This document shows positions 21,882-31,016 of a DNA stretch of 64,000 bases, in pieces. Made by a program: the position numbers and the translations under genes. The notes below the pieces were generated by a model. It did no database searches, was not told the origin of the DNA, and was given only the letters and a program-made list of their open reading frames with translations. Location of the stretch: positions 62,001 to 126,000 of the forward strand of contig NZ_CP038155.1 of the NCBI RefSeq assembly GCF_013460135.1. The letters are read 5' to 3'. Positions within the stretch are counted from its first letter, which is position 1. Every line of letters begins with the position of its first letter. The DNA comes from Arsenophonus endosymbiont of Aphis craccivora (GTDB lineage: Bacteria > Pseudomonadota > Gammaproteobacteria > Enterobacterales > Enterobacteriaceae).

Positions 21882-22945
21882 GCCAACCAAAACGCCTCCT
21901 GGTGATGGCTGGCGGTACTGGAGGACATGTTTTTCCCGGACTGGCAGTGGCTAATTATTTAAAGCTACAAGGTTGGGATGTTCGTTGGTTAGGAACTGCT
22001 GACCGGATGGAGGCAGATTTAGTTCCTAAGCATGGCATTGAGATTGAATTTATAAACATTTCTGGTTTACGTGGTAAAGGTATCAAAGCATTTCTGGTAG
22101 CTCCGTTTAAAATTATTAAAGCAATAAAGCAGGCAAAAGTGATTATGCAGCGTTATCAACCTGATGTCGTATTAGGCATGGGAGGATATGTTTCTGGCCC
22201 AGGCGGTATTGCTGCCTGGTTATCTAATATTCCAATTGTACTGCATGAGCAAAATGGGGTAGCAGGTTTAACCAATCGGTGGTTAGCTAAAATTGCTAAG
22301 CGTGTTTTACAAGCATTTCCAAGTGCATTCCCTAATGCTACGGTAGTCGGAAACCCAGTTCGTGAGACGGTCTTAGCCTTACCTGAACCCGAAGAACGTT
22401 TAATTGATCGTGATGGCGCTATTCGAATTTTAGTGATAGGGGGTAGTCAAGGGGCAAGAATTTTAAACCAAACATTACCCGCAGTAGCCGCTCAACTAGA
22501 TGGAAAGGTGACTATTTGGCATCAAGCGGGCAAAGGTGCTCAGCAAATGACGGAAACTTTATATAAAAAGTTATGTGGTAAATCAGATAATTCTAAAGTA
22601 ACTGAATTTATTGATGATATGGCTGAGGCTTATGCTTGGGCTGATATCATCATCTGTCGAGCAGGTGCTTTAACGGTAAGTGAAGTTGCTGCTGCCGGCT
22701 TACCAGCAATTTTTGTTCCTTTTCAGCATAAAGATCGGCAACAGTACTGGAATGCGTTACCGTTAGAGAAGGCTGGAGCAGCGAAAATTGTTGAGCAGCC
22801 GCAATTTTCAACGGATGCGTTGGTGAATCTATTACATCAATGGTCGCGTCCGCAGTTATTGGATATGGCAAAAAAAGCACGAGCGACATCGATTACTGAC
22901 GCAACTAAACGTGTGGCGGCAACCTTAATTGAAGTTGCTAAATGA
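21878..22945 (+). CDS. murG: UDP-GlcNAc: lipid I GlcNAc transferase MurG
   Basis: 355 residues, the E. coli length. This peripheral inner-membrane GT28 enzyme converts lipid I to lipid II. The N-terminal glycine loop [21 protein letters not shown], and the second-domain [10 protein letters not shown] and [14 protein letters not shown] are intact. It overlaps ftsW by 4 bases; murC follows after about 58 bases. Confidence 0.97.
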   Translation: MSQPKRLLVMAGGTGGHVFPGLAVANYLKLQGWDVRWLGTADRMEADLVPKHGIEIEFINISGLRGKGIKAFLVAPFKIIKAIKQAKVIMQRYQPDVVLGMGGYVSGPGGIAAWLSNIPIVLHEQNGVAGLTNRWLAKIAKRVLQAFPSAFPNATVVGNPVRETVLALPEPEERLIDRDGAIRILVIGGSQGARILNQTLPAVAAQLDGKVTIWHQAGKGAQQMTETLYKKLCGKSDNSKVTEFIDDMAEAYAWADIIICRAGALTVSEVAAAGLPAIFVPFQHKDRQQYWNALPLEKAGAAKIVEQPQFSTDALVNLLHQWSRPQLLDMAKKARATSITDATKRVAATLIEVAK

Positions 22946-23003
22946 AACCGATTTTACATTGCAGAATGTTGAAATCAGCGATAGAAATAGTGAAGATAGT
23001 AAA

Positions 23004-24482
23004 GTGAATACACAACAATTAGCAAAATTAAGAGCAACAGTGCCTGAAATGCATCGGGTTAGGCATATCCATTTTGTTGGAATTGGTGGTGCTGGCATGG
23101 GCGGTATTGCTGAAGTATTGGCTAACGAAGGTTATGAAATTAGTGGTTCTGATTTGTTACCTAATACGGTTACTGAACAATTAATAGAGCTTGGCGCAAA
23201 AATTTATTTTAATCACCGACCAGAGAATGTTGCAAATGCTTGCGTTGTTGTCGTATCTACGGCAATCGCTGCCGATAATCCAGAAATTATTGCAGCACGC
23301 GAAGCTCGTATTCCGGTCATTCGACGCGCTGAAATGTTGGCTGAATTAATGCGTTTTCGTCATGGAATTGCTATCGCAGGAACCCATGGCAAAACAACGA
23401 CTACCGCAATGATTGCCAGCATCTATGCGCAAGCAGGGTTAGATCCAACTTTTATCAATGGCGGATTAGTGAAAGCAGCAGGAGTTCATGCACGTCTAGG
23501 GACTAGCCTCTATTTAATTGCAGAAGCCGATGAGAGTGACGCTTCTTTCTTACATTTACAACCACTAGTTGCTGTTATAACAAATATAGAAGCAGATCAC
23601 ATGGAGACTTATGATGGTGATTTTGAGAAATTAAAACAGACTTTCATTAGTTTCTTACATAATCTGCCATTTTATGGTCGAGCAATATTATGTATCGATG
23701 ATCCTGTGGTGCGTTCGCTGTTACCGCAAATAGGTCGTTATATTACCACTTATGGTTTTAGTGATGACGCAGATGTGCGCATTAAATCCTATGAACAACG
23801 AGGCAATCAAGGTTTCTTTACTGTAGCGCGAGAAAACCGAACTGATTTAGAGTTTATCTTGAATGCACCAGGTCGTCATAATGCATTAAATGCAACTGCG
23901 GCTATTGCTGTAGCGACGGAAGAAGGAATTGATGATAGTGCTATTTTGACTGCGCTAGAAAAATTTCAAGGCACGGGTCGACGTTTTGATTTCTTAGGTA
24001 ATTTCCCTTTAGCTGAAGTTAATGGCAAAAAAGGTAGCGTTATGCTGGTGGATGATTATGGTCACCATCCAACAGAAGTTAATGCTACTATTAAAGCAGC
24101 AAAAGAAGGATGGCCAGATAAACGTATCGTGATGGTTTTTCAACCTCACAGATATACTCGCACGCGTGATTTATATGATGATTTTGCCAATATTTTAGAG
24201 CAGGTTGATGTATTGATAATGCTAGATGTCTATCCGGCAGGAGAGGAGCCTATTCCTGGTGCAGATAGTCGCTCATTATGTCGGACAATTCGCAATCGAG
24301 GCAAATTGGATCCTATTTTTGTCGCTGAACATGAGCAAATTAGCGAAACATTAGCACAAATTATCGAAGATAACGACCTGATACTTATACAGGGAGCTGG
24401 TAATATCGGCAAGATAGCACGTCATTTGGCTGACACAGATTTACAGCCAATACTAACAAATGAGGGAAAGGATCATGGCTGA
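23004..24482 (+). CDS. murC: UDP-N-acetylmuramate: L-alanine ligase MurC
   Basis: 492 residues (E. coli 491). It adds the first stem amino acid, L-alanine, to UDP-MurNAc. The N-terminal [17 protein letters not shown] loop [11 protein letters not shown] and [10 protein letters not shown] are conserved. I chose GTG 23004 ([11 protein letters not shown]) because E. coli begins [11 protein letters not shown]. The frame also opens at ATG 22929 inside the murG end and would add 25 residues with no counterpart, so the start is not certain. The end overlaps ddlB by 8 bases. Confidence 0.95.
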   Translation: MNTQQLAKLRATVPEMHRVRHIHFVGIGGAGMGGIAEVLANEGYEISGSDLLPNTVTEQLIELGAKIYFNHRPENVANACVVVVSTAIAADNPEIIAAREARIPVIRRAEMLAELMRFRHGIAIAGTHGKTTTTAMIASIYAQAGLDPTFINGGLVKAAGVHARLGTSLYLIAEADESDASFLHLQPLVAVITNIEADHMETYDGDFEKLKQTFISFLHNLPFYGRAILCIDDPVVRSLLPQIGRYITTYGFSDDADVRIKSYEQRGNQGFFTVARENRTDLEFILNAPGRHNALNATAAIAVATEEGIDDSAILTALEKFQGTGRRFDFLGNFPLAEVNGKKGSVMLVDDYGHHPTEVNATIKAAKEGWPDKRIVMVFQPHRYTRTRDLYDDFANILEQVDVLIMLDVYPAGEEPIPGADSRSLCRTIRNRGKLDPIFVAEHEQISETLAQIIEDNDLILIQGAGNIGKIARHLADTDLQPILTNEGKDHG

Positions 24483-25392
24483 TAAAGTTGCCGTGCTTTT
24501 AGGCGGAAATTCAGCCGAAAGAGAGGTGTCACTGCAATCTGGTGAGGCGGTAGTAAATGGTTTGCGTGATGCTGGAATAGAGGCCTATCCAGTTGATATT
24601 AAAGATTTTGCTGTCATCAAATTAAAAGAAGCTGGTTATAATAGAGTTTTTATTGCTTTACATGGACGCGGTGGTGAAGATGGCACGGTGCAAGGGGTTT
24701 TAGAATTTTTAGGTTTACCCTATACCGGTAGTGGTGTTTTAGCTTCATCACTTTCGATGGACAAGCTACGTACTAAACAGTTATGGACGGGGATAGGTTT
24801 ACCGATTGCACCCTATATAGCACTGGAGAAGCAACAGTTAGCAATGATGTCAGATGAAATGCTTTTTGAGTCTGTTTATCATTTGGGCTTACCGCTGATT
24901 GTGAAGCCAAGTCTTGAAGGTTCAAGCGTTGGTATGAGTAAAGTAACCACTTTGCCTGAATTAAGAATAGCGCTCGAGTTTGCTTGTCGTTATGACAAAG
25001 ATGTGCTGATTGAGAAATGGCTAAATGGGCCTGAATATACCGTGGCAATTGTAGGGGAGCAGGTACTGCCTTCGATTCGTATTCAACCGGTAGGCGTTTT
25101 GTATGATTATGATGCCAAATATCTCTCTAATGAAACACAATATTTTTGTCCTAGTGGGTTGAAAACTGAAGAAGAACAATTGAATGAATTAGCGTTAGCG
25201 GCTTATAAGGCGGTTGGTTGTACTGGTTGGGGACGCGTTGATGTCATGAGGGATAACAATGGTATTTTTTATTTATTGGAAATTAATACCTCACCGGGAA
25301 TGACCGGTCATAGTTTAGTACCCATGGCTGCCAAACAAGCAGGAATGAGTTTTTCACAGTTAGTTAAAAAGATTTTGGAATTGGCTAAGTAA
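24475..25392 (+). CDS. ddlB: D-alanine: D-alanine ligase B
   Basis: 305 residues (E. coli 306). It makes D-Ala-D-Ala for MurF. The ATP-grasp fold shows [41 protein letters not shown] and [16 protein letters not shown] chose ATG 24475 ([11 protein letters not shown]) with GGGAAAGGA before it; the frame opens 15 bases earlier but those codons lie in the murC end. ftsQ starts 1 base after the stop. Confidence 0.97.
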   Translation: MADKVAVLLGGNSAEREVSLQSGEAVVNGLRDAGIEAYPVDIKDFAVIKLKEAGYNRVFIALHGRGGEDGTVQGVLEFLGLPYTGSGVLASSLSMDKLRTKQLWTGIGLPIAPYIALEKQQLAMMSDEMLFESVYHLGLPLIVKPSLEGSSVGMSKVTTLPELRIALEFACRYDKDVLIEKWLNGPEYTVAIVGEQVLPSIRIQPVGVLYDYDAKYLSNETQYFCPSGLKTEEEQLNELALAAYKAVGCTGWGRVDVMRDNNGIFYLLEINTSPGMTGHSLVPMAAKQAGMSFSQLVKKILELAK

Positions 25393-25393
25393 T

Positions 25394-26191
25394 ATGCCGC
25401 AGGCATCATTGAACGTTCATAATAAAGAGCCTAAAGAGCGTCACAACGATGGCGGCCGAAGTAATGGTTCTTATTTGGCAGGCATTATCTTCTTCTTGAT
25501 AGTATTGGGTACTATTATATGGAGTGGGTGGATGGTGTTAAATTGGATGAAAGACGTTAATCGATTGCCTATTTCCAAGCTGGTGATCACTGGAGAACGC
25601 CTTTACACCCGTGATGATAATGTTAGAAAAGCAATATTGGCACTAGGTATGCCGGGTACATTTATGACTATTGATGTGAATGCGATCCAGAATCAAATAA
25701 AAACCATGCCATGGATAAGGCAAGTTACGGTACGTAAACAATGGCCGGATGAACTAAAAATTCATTTAGTGGAATATAAGCCTTATGCCAAATGGAATGA
25801 TACCTTTTTTATTAATGCAGAAGGCTCTGTTTTTAGCTTACCAGCGTTACTAAATGTTAAAGGTAATTTCTTAATGCTATATGGTCCACAAGGCAGCCAG
25901 CAAGAAGTATTAGAGATGTATCGTGTTATGCAAAAGCAACTAGCGCCACATAATTTTAGCATTAAGTCAGTATCAATGACTGCACGACGCGCGTGGCAAT
26001 TAGTTTTAGCGAATGATATTCGATTAAATATCGGTAAACAGGATATTAAAGAAAGATTAAACCGTTTTGTTGAGCTTTATCCACTATTAAAACAAGTGAC
26101 AGATAAACGTATTGGATATATAGATTTGCGATATGGTAGCGGTGCTGCGGTAGGTTGGTTACCACTTTTAGCCGAACCTGTTACACACTGA
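25394..26191 (+). CDS. ftsQ: Cell division protein FtsQ
   Basis: 265 residues (E. coli 276). A cytoplasmic tail and one membrane span (about residues 27-48, [20 protein letters not shown]) precede the POTRA domain ([20 protein letters not shown]) and the beta domain ([21 protein letters not shown]). FtsQ links early and late divisome proteins and binds FtsB and FtsL. Position between ddlB and ftsA confirms the call. Confidence 0.95.
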   Translation: MPQASLNVHNKEPKERHNDGGRSNGSYLAGIIFFLIVLGTIIWSGWMVLNWMKDVNRLPISKLVITGERLYTRDDNVRKAILALGMPGTFMTIDVNAIQNQIKTMPWIRQVTVRKQWPDELKIHLVEYKPYAKWNDTFFINAEGSVFSLPALLNVKGNFLMLYGPQGSQQEVLEMYRVMQKQLAPHNFSIKSVSMTARRAWQLVLANDIRLNIGKQDIKERLNRFVELYPLLKQVTDKRIGYIDLRYGSGAAVGWLPLLAEPVTH

Positions 26192-26240
26192 ATTGAAATA
26201 GTTTGAGACTGCTGATTGATCAGATACAGGCAAATTAACG

Positions 26241-27497
26241 ATGATTAAAACGACGGACAGAAAATTAGTAGTTGGTCTTGAAATTGGAACTTCCAATGTT
26301 TCTGCGCTGGTTGGTGAAATTCTGCCTGATGGGATGGTAAATATTATTGGTGTCGGCAATTGTCCATCTCGAGGGATGGATAAAGGCGGTGTGAATGATT
26401 TGGAATCAGTCGTTAAATGTGTGCAGCGAGCTATTGATCAAGCAGAATTGATGGCAGATTGCCAAATATCATCGGTTTATCTGGCGCTTTCTGGCAAGCA
26501 CGTTAGTTGCCAAAATGAAATAGGTATGGTGCCTATTTCTGAGGATGAAGTTACTCAAGATGACGTAGATAGCGTAGTTCATACTGCTAAATCTGTCCGG
26601 GTCCGTGATGAGCATAGAATTTTACACGTTATACCACAAGAATATGCGATTGATTATCAAGAAGGAATTAAAAATCCAGTAGGACTTTCAGGTGTACGTA
26701 TGCAAGCTAAGGTACATCTAATTACTTGCCATAATGATATGGCCAAAAATATTGTCAAAGCAGTTGAACGTTGTGGTTTAAAAGTAGATCAATTAATTTT
26801 TGCCGGTTTAGCGTCAAGTTATTCCGTTTTAACGGAAGATGAACGTGAATTGGGGGTATGTGTCGTCGATATTGGCGGAGGAACTATGGACATAGCCGTT
26901 TATACTGGCGGTGCACTGCGCCATACAAAGGTTATACCCTATGCTGGTAATGTCGTGACAAGTGATATTGCTTATGCATTTGGTACTCCCCCTAGTGATG
27001 CGGAAACAATAAAAGTTCGCCATGGATGCGCATTAGGTACTATTGTTAGTAAAGACGAAAATGTTGAGGTACCAAGTGTAGGTGGACGGCCGCCAAGAAG
27101 TTTACAACGTCAAACATTAGCTGAAGTTATCGAGCCACGTTACACAGAGTTGCTAAACTTAGTAAATGACGAGATTTTGAAATTGCAAGAACAATTACGT
27201 CAGCAAGGTGTTAAACATCATCTGGCAGCGGGTATTGTCTTAACAGGAGGCGGTGCTCAAATTGATGGTCTAGTCGAATGTGCCCAAAGAGTATTCCATA
27301 CTCAGGTACGCATCGGTAAGCCATTAAATATAACTGGTTTAACGGACTATGCACAGGAGCCTTATTACTCCACAGCTGTCGGGCTCCTGCATTACGGCAA
27401 ACAGACTCATCTTGGGAATGAAGCCGAAATGGATAAGCGTACATCAGTGAGTAGTTGGTTTCATAAAATCACTAGTTGGCTGAGAAAAGAATTTTAA
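26241..27497 (+). CDS. ftsA: Cell division protein FtsA
   Basis: 418 residues (E. coli 420). This actin-like ATPase tethers FtsZ to the membrane. The N-terminal VGLEIGTSNVSALVGEI, the phosphate-binding CVVDIGGGTMDIAVY and GIVLTGGGAQIDGL are conserved. The C-terminal amphipathic membrane-targeting helix is present (SSWFHKITSWLRKEF). It ends 54 bases before ftsZ. Confidence 0.97.
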   Translation: MIKTTDRKLVVGLEIGTSNVSALVGEILPDGMVNIIGVGNCPSRGMDKGGVNDLESVVKCVQRAIDQAELMADCQISSVYLALSGKHVSCQNEIGMVPISEDEVTQDDVDSVVHTAKSVRVRDEHRILHVIPQEYAIDYQEGIKNPVGLSGVRMQAKVHLITCHNDMAKNIVKAVERCGLKVDQLIFAGLASSYSVLTEDERELGVCVVDIGGGTMDIAVYTGGALRHTKVIPYAGNVVTSDIAYAFGTPPSDAETIKVRHGCALGTIVSKDENVEVPSVGGRPPRSLQRQTLAEVIEPRYTELLNLVNDEILKLQEQLRQQGVKHHLAAGIVLTGGGAQIDGLVECAQRVFHTQVRIGKPLNITGLTDYAQEPYYSTAVGLLHYGKQTHLGNEAEMDKRTSVSSWFHKITSWLRKEF

Positions 27498-27551
27498 TTT
27501 TGTAAGAAGCAAATCTTCGCTTCTATATAAGGCACAAAACGGAGAGAGATT

Positions 27552-28718
27552 ATGTTTGAACCAATGGAATTAACCAATGACGCGGTGATTAAAGTCATCG
27601 GCGTTGGCGGTGGCGGTGGTAATGCCGTTGAACACATGGTGCGTGAACGCATCGAAGGTGTTGAATTCTTTGCTGTTAATACAGATGCTCAGGCATTACG
27701 TAAAACAGCAGTAGGACAAACTATTCAGATCGGCAATGGTATTACTAAAGGCTTGGGAGCAGGAGCGAATCCTGAAGTTGGTCGTAATGCCGCTGAAGAA
27801 GATCGTGAAGCCTTGCGCAATGCGCTTGATGGGGCAGATATGGTCTTTATTGCTGCTGGTATGGGTGGTGGTACGGGCACCGGCGCAGCCCCTGTTGTAG
27901 CCGAAGTTGCTAAAGAGATTGGTATACTGACGGTAGCGGTTGTGACCAAACCTTTCAACTTTGAAGGTAAAAAACGCATGGCATTTGCTGAAACAGGGAT
28001 CTCAGAACTGTCTAAGCATGTTGATTCCTTGATTACCATTCCGAATGATAAATTATTAAAAGTGCTTGGACGCGGTATTTCTTTGCTAGATGCATTCGGT
28101 GCCGCCAATGATGTGTTGAAAGGCGCGGTTCAAGGCATTGCTGAGCTGATTACTCGTCCAGGTTTAATGAATGTCGATTTTGCAGATGTTCGTACCGTCA
28201 TGTCTGAAATGGGTTATGCTATGATGGGATCAGGCGTAGCACGAGGTGAAGATCGAGCTGAGGAAGCGGCAGAAATGGCAATTTCCAGCCCCTTGTTGGA
28301 AGATATCGATTTATCGGGCGCTCGTGGTGTATTAGTTAATATTACCGCAGGTTTTGATTTACGGCTTGATGAATTTGAAACAGTGGGTAATACCATTCGT
28401 GCATTTGCCTCTGATAATGCAACAGTTGTTATCGGTACTTCACTGGATCCTGAAATGAATGATGAGTTACGGGTGACCGTGGTTGCTACAGGAATTGGTA
28501 TGGATAAGCGGCCAGAAATCACATTGGTTACTAACAAAACAGCCCAAAAATCATCGCTAGAGCAGCGTTATCAGCAGATGCAAGGCTCAATGCCGGCTAT
28601 GACGCCGTTAACAGAGGAAAAATCTGCTGCTAAAGTGGTGAATGAGCAAAATATGCAATCAAATAAAGAGCCGGACTATCTTGATATTCCAGCTTTTTTA
28701 AGAAAACAGGCTGATTAG
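27552..28718 (+). CDS. ftsZ: Cell division GTPase FtsZ
   Basis: 388 residues (E. coli 383). The tubulin-like ring protein has the GTP signature [10 protein letters not shown], the T7-loop region with [15 protein letters not shown], a variable linker (about residues 318-370) and the C-terminal conserved tail [14 protein letters not shown] that binds FtsA and ZipA. A strong ribosome site (GGAGAGA) precedes the ATG. All key features are intact. Confidence 0.98.
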   Translation: MFEPMELTNDAVIKVIGVGGGGGNAVEHMVRERIEGVEFFAVNTDAQALRKTAVGQTIQIGNGITKGLGAGANPEVGRNAAEEDREALRNALDGADMVFIAAGMGGGTGTGAAPVVAEVAKEIGILTVAVVTKPFNFEGKKRMAFAETGISELSKHVDSLITIPNDKLLKVLGRGISLLDAFGAANDVLKGAVQGIAELITRPGLMNVDFADVRTVMSEMGYAMMGSGVARGEDRAEEAAEMAISSPLLEDIDLSGARGVLVNITAGFDLRLDEFETVGNTIRAFASDNATVVIGTSLDPEMNDELRVTVVATGIGMDKRPEITLVTNKTAQKSSLEQRYQQMQGSMPAMTPLTEEKSAAKVVNEQNMQSNKEPDYLDIPAFLRKQAD

Positions 28719-28759
28719 TTAACAATTGATTGGTTTCTCCGCTTTGTGTGCTAAAATAT

Positions 28760-28789
28760 CTTGCTAATCCTGGAGTGAGGATTAGCAAG
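28760..28789 (+). promoter_or_regulatory. 11-bp perfect hairpin between ftsZ and lpxC
   Basis: CTTGCTAATCC and GGATTAGCAAG flank an 8-base loop, 42 bases after the ftsZ stop and 26 bases before lpxC. No T-run follows, so it is not a standard intrinsic terminator. It would sit in the lpxC leader on readthrough transcripts and may be a processing, stability or regulatory element. A possible -10 (TAAAAT, 28752-28757) lies just upstream, without a well-placed -35. Confidence 0.6.
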
Positions 28790-28814
28790 ACTGTTAACTA
28801 TGTGAGAGAAAATG

Positions 28815-29732
28815 ATGATCAAACAAAGGACACTAAAAGGTATTGTTCAAGCGACGGGCGTCGGTTTACATACTAGCAAGAAAGTCACTTTAGCATTGCG
28901 TCCAGCACCGGCCAATACCGGGGTCATCTACCGCCGTACAGATTTAAATCCACCGGTTGATTTCCCGGCTGAGGCAAAATCGGTACGTGATACTATGCTA
29001 TGTACCTGCTTGGTCAATGAAGATGATGTACGTATTTCCACGGTAGAACATCTGAATGCTGCATTGGCAGGGCTAGGAATTGACAATATTATCATTGAGG
29101 TAGATGCACCAGAAATTCCAATAATGGATGGAAGTGCTGCGCCTTTTGTATTTTTATTGTTAGATGCAGGCATTGAAGAGTTAAACAGCGCCAAGAAATT
29201 TCTTCGTATTAAAGAGAGTGTCCGAGTTACAGATGGTGATAAATGGGCTGAACTAGCACCTTATAACGGATTTAGCTTAGATTTCACTATCGATTTCAAT
29301 CATCCTGCTATTAATAGTAGTACTCAACGTTATAAACTAGATTTTTCGGCAAAATCTTTTGTTAGAGATATTAGCCGTGCGCGTACGTTTGGCTTCATGC
29401 GTGATATTGAGTATTTACAATCTAAAGGGTTATGTTTGGGCGGTAGCTTTGATTGTGCGATTGTTGTTGATGATTATCGCGTATTAAATGAAGATGGCTT
29501 GCGTTTTGAAGATGAATTTGTACGTCATAAAACGCTAGATGCTATTGGTGATTTATTTATGTGTGGTCATAATATAATTGGTGCGTTTACCGCGTATAAA
29601 TCAGGCCATGCATTGAATAACAAATTATTGCAGGCTGTTTTAGCGACGGAATCTGCTTGGGATATGGTGACGTTCGAAGATGAATCTGAAATGCCAGTCG
29701 CATTTAAAACACCTTCGACAATAATAATATGA
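28815..29732 (+). CDS. lpxC: UDP-3-O-acyl-GlcNAc deacetylase LpxC
   Basis: 305 residues, as in E. coli. This zinc enzyme commits UDP-3-O-acyl-GlcNAc to lipid A synthesis in the cytoplasm. Metal and catalytic contexts [25 protein letters not shown] and [15 protein letters not shown] are present, as is [18 protein letters not shown]. Two adjacent ATGs (28812 and 28815) are possible starts; I prefer 28815, which gives MIKQRTLKG as in E. coli. The C-terminal degradation tag region ends IIII rather than the E. coli AVLA, so FtsH-dependent turnover could differ. Confidence 0.96.
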   Translation: MIKQRTLKGIVQATGVGLHTSKKVTLALRPAPANTGVIYRRTDLNPPVDFPAEAKSVRDTMLCTCLVNEDDVRISTVEHLNAALAGLGIDNIIIEVDAPEIPIMDGSAAPFVFLLLDAGIEELNSAKKFLRIKESVRVTDGDKWAELAPYNGFSLDFTIDFNHPAINSSTQRYKLDFSAKSFVRDISRARTFGFMRDIEYLQSKGLCLGGSFDCAIVVDDYRVLNEDGLRFEDEFVRHKTLDAIGDLFMCGHNIIGAFTAYKSGHALNNKLLQAVLATESAWDMVTFEDESEMPVAFKTPSTIII

Positions 29733-29763
29733 GATATATTATTTTAAGCAGGATATTCTAACT

Positions 29764-29829
29764 ATGGTACATCAGTGGATTATTCTCTCTCTTACGTTAC
29801 TTTCGTTGATGCTTTTTATTCAACACTAA
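29764..29829 (+). CDS. Possible 21-residue hydrophobic small protein
   Basis: An ATG preceded by AGCAGGA (29748-29754) opens a 21-codon frame, MVHQWIILSLTLLSLMLFIQH, ending in TAA at 29827-29829. Almost the whole peptide is one hydrophobic span, so a tiny inner-membrane protein is conceivable. It starts 31 bases after the lpxC stop and its last bases overlap the end of the convergent DUF721 gene. I do not recognise it; a chance frame or a decayed longer gene is equally possible. Confidence 0.3.
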   Translation: MVHQWIILSLTLLSLMLFIQH

Positions 29830-30344
29830 TCTTTATTGCTAGTTGCTTTGGTATTCTCTCCGGCCAATGCAGCTAGCCGCTCTAATTTTTCCTTTAGTTT
29901 TTTTGGACTTCTTTTTGCTAGGTTACGAATTGTCTTTGCATTTTCTTTGCTTAGCTGGCTTATTATCTGTTTTGATGGTTTTATAGCTATTTGCTGCAAT
30001 GATAAGCAATTTTTTGAATTTTTAGATGATAATGATGGATTAATCATTATGTTGATTGAAGATAAAGATGGTAAAATAGTGTTACGTAATGTTGAGAGTA
30101 GCGAAGGAAGTTCATAGTTTAGTCGTACTTTTCGGCTAGCATTTGTAACTTCTAGAATAAGAATATGTTGACGATAATTAGAGACTCGACACCAAGCCTT
30201 TACCTCGATAGGAAGTAGGCTGATAACAGTATTATTGAGTTTAATTAATGCCTGCGCGCGCTGTTGAATCGTTTGTAAGGTATTGGACTCAAGGTTGCTC
30301 TCTTTTAACAAAATATTTAAAGATTGGGGATAACTATCGCGCAT
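29826..30344 (-). CDS. DUF721 (DciA-like) family protein
   Basis: 172 residues. The N-terminal half resembles the DUF721/DciA fold seen in Enterobacterales at this locus: an LQTIQQRAQALIKLNNTVISLLP helix, then WCRVSNYRQHILILEVTNASRKVRLNYELPSLLSTLR, which is the KH-like nucleic-acid-binding segment. The C-terminus (KRSPKKLKEKLERLAALAG) is a lysine-rich helix. In other bacteria DciA proteins load the replicative helicase DnaB, a role taken by DnaC in E. coli; the role of enterobacterial members is not established as far as I know. It is transcribed divergently from secM with 34 bases between start codons. Confidence 0.75.
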   Translation of the reverse strand: MRDSYPQSLNILLKESNLESNTLQTIQQRAQALIKLNNTVISLLPIEVKAWCRVSNYRQHILILEVTNASRKVRLNYELPSLLSTLRNTILPSLSSINIMINPSLSSKNSKNCLSLQQIAIKPSKQIISQLSKENAKTIRNLAKRSPKKLKEKLERLAALAGENTKATSNKD

Positions 30345-30378
30345 TTTTTACTCCAACTCTTATATTATATGATATTTA

Positions 30379-30882
30379 ATGAATATATTAGATCTTTGTC
30401 GACATTTTGGTAAACGATATTTTTGGCCGCACCTGCTATTAGGTATTGTAACGGCTAGTATTGGTATACCTACAACTTTGGCAAAAGTGACTGAAAATAT
30501 GTCACATACTAGCCAGTTATTACCCCATTCTCAGCAAAATTTAGCATTAGATCATCTAATAGCTGCCAGTAAATATCGTATTTTTTATAATTGTGGCGCA
30601 AATTATTGGCATCAGCATGCTTTACGTAATATGATCCGTCAGCTGACTTTTGTTTTTTCAGCCCAAGAGACACAAAAGCAGCTGGATGCCAACTTAATTG
30701 CGCACAACAAACCAATTTCGCTTTATAATATGCTTGACACTCTTTACTCTATGATTAATTTGAGTGTTTTTCATCCTAATGAGCAAAATTTCAGCTATTT
30801 ATTAACACAATCTTCTTACCACGTTACCTACCAAACTGCGCTATGGGTTGCTTGGGGTCAGGGTATTCGAGCTGGTCCTTAA
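30379..30882 (+). CDS. secM: Secretion monitor SecM (arrest peptide)
   Basis: 167 residues (E. coli 170). SecM is a periplasm-targeted peptide whose ribosome stalling exposes the secA ribosome site when export is slow. A long signal-like N-terminus (FWPHLLLGIVTASIGIPTTLA) is followed by a divergent body. The arrest motif is at the very end: YQTALWVAWGQGIRAGP. The key W, G, I-R-A-G-P residues match E. coli FSTPVWISQAQGIRAGP, with F to Y at the first position and I to V after the tryptophan. The TAA stop follows the terminal proline directly, whereas E. coli has QRLT after it. secA begins 134 bases downstream. Confidence 0.93.
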   Translation: MNILDLCRHFGKRYFWPHLLLGIVTASIGIPTTLAKVTENMSHTSQLLPHSQQNLALDHLIAASKYRIFYNCGANYWHQHALRNMIRQLTFVFSAQETQKQLDANLIAHNKPISLYNMLDTLYSMINLSVFHPNEQNFSYLLTQSSYHVTYQTALWVAWGQGIRAGP

Positions 30883-30970
30883 CACAAATTTCATAGACTT
30901 TTCGTTGATTCTTATAGCAACCATTGTTCAACTGAATATATTAATTATATTGGTTGAAAATAGATAATAT

Positions 30971-30997
30971 AGGCGGATTCTAACAAGAACACCGCCT
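30971..30997 (+). promoter_or_regulatory. Hairpin just upstream of secA
   Basis: AGGCGG (30971-30976) and CCGCCT (30992-30997) form a 6-bp GC-rich stem with a 15-base loop, ending 19 bases before the secA ATG. In E. coli a secM-secA intergenic helix masks the secA ribosome site until SecM stalls. This hairpin is in the right interval but leaves the weak ribosome site (TTGAGAA) outside, so equivalence is unproven. Confidence 0.45.
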
Positions 30998-31016
30998 TAA
31001 TTGAGAAAAAATATTT

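Noticed and set aside
22929-23003. 25-residue N-terminal extension of MurC
   Set aside because: It partly overlaps the murG end and has no counterpart in E. coli MurC; kept only as an alternative start.
27725-28537. Long antisense frames over ftsZ
   Set aside because: Low-complexity serine/alanine/proline-rich translations typical of the reverse strand of a conserved gene; no ribosome site or homology.
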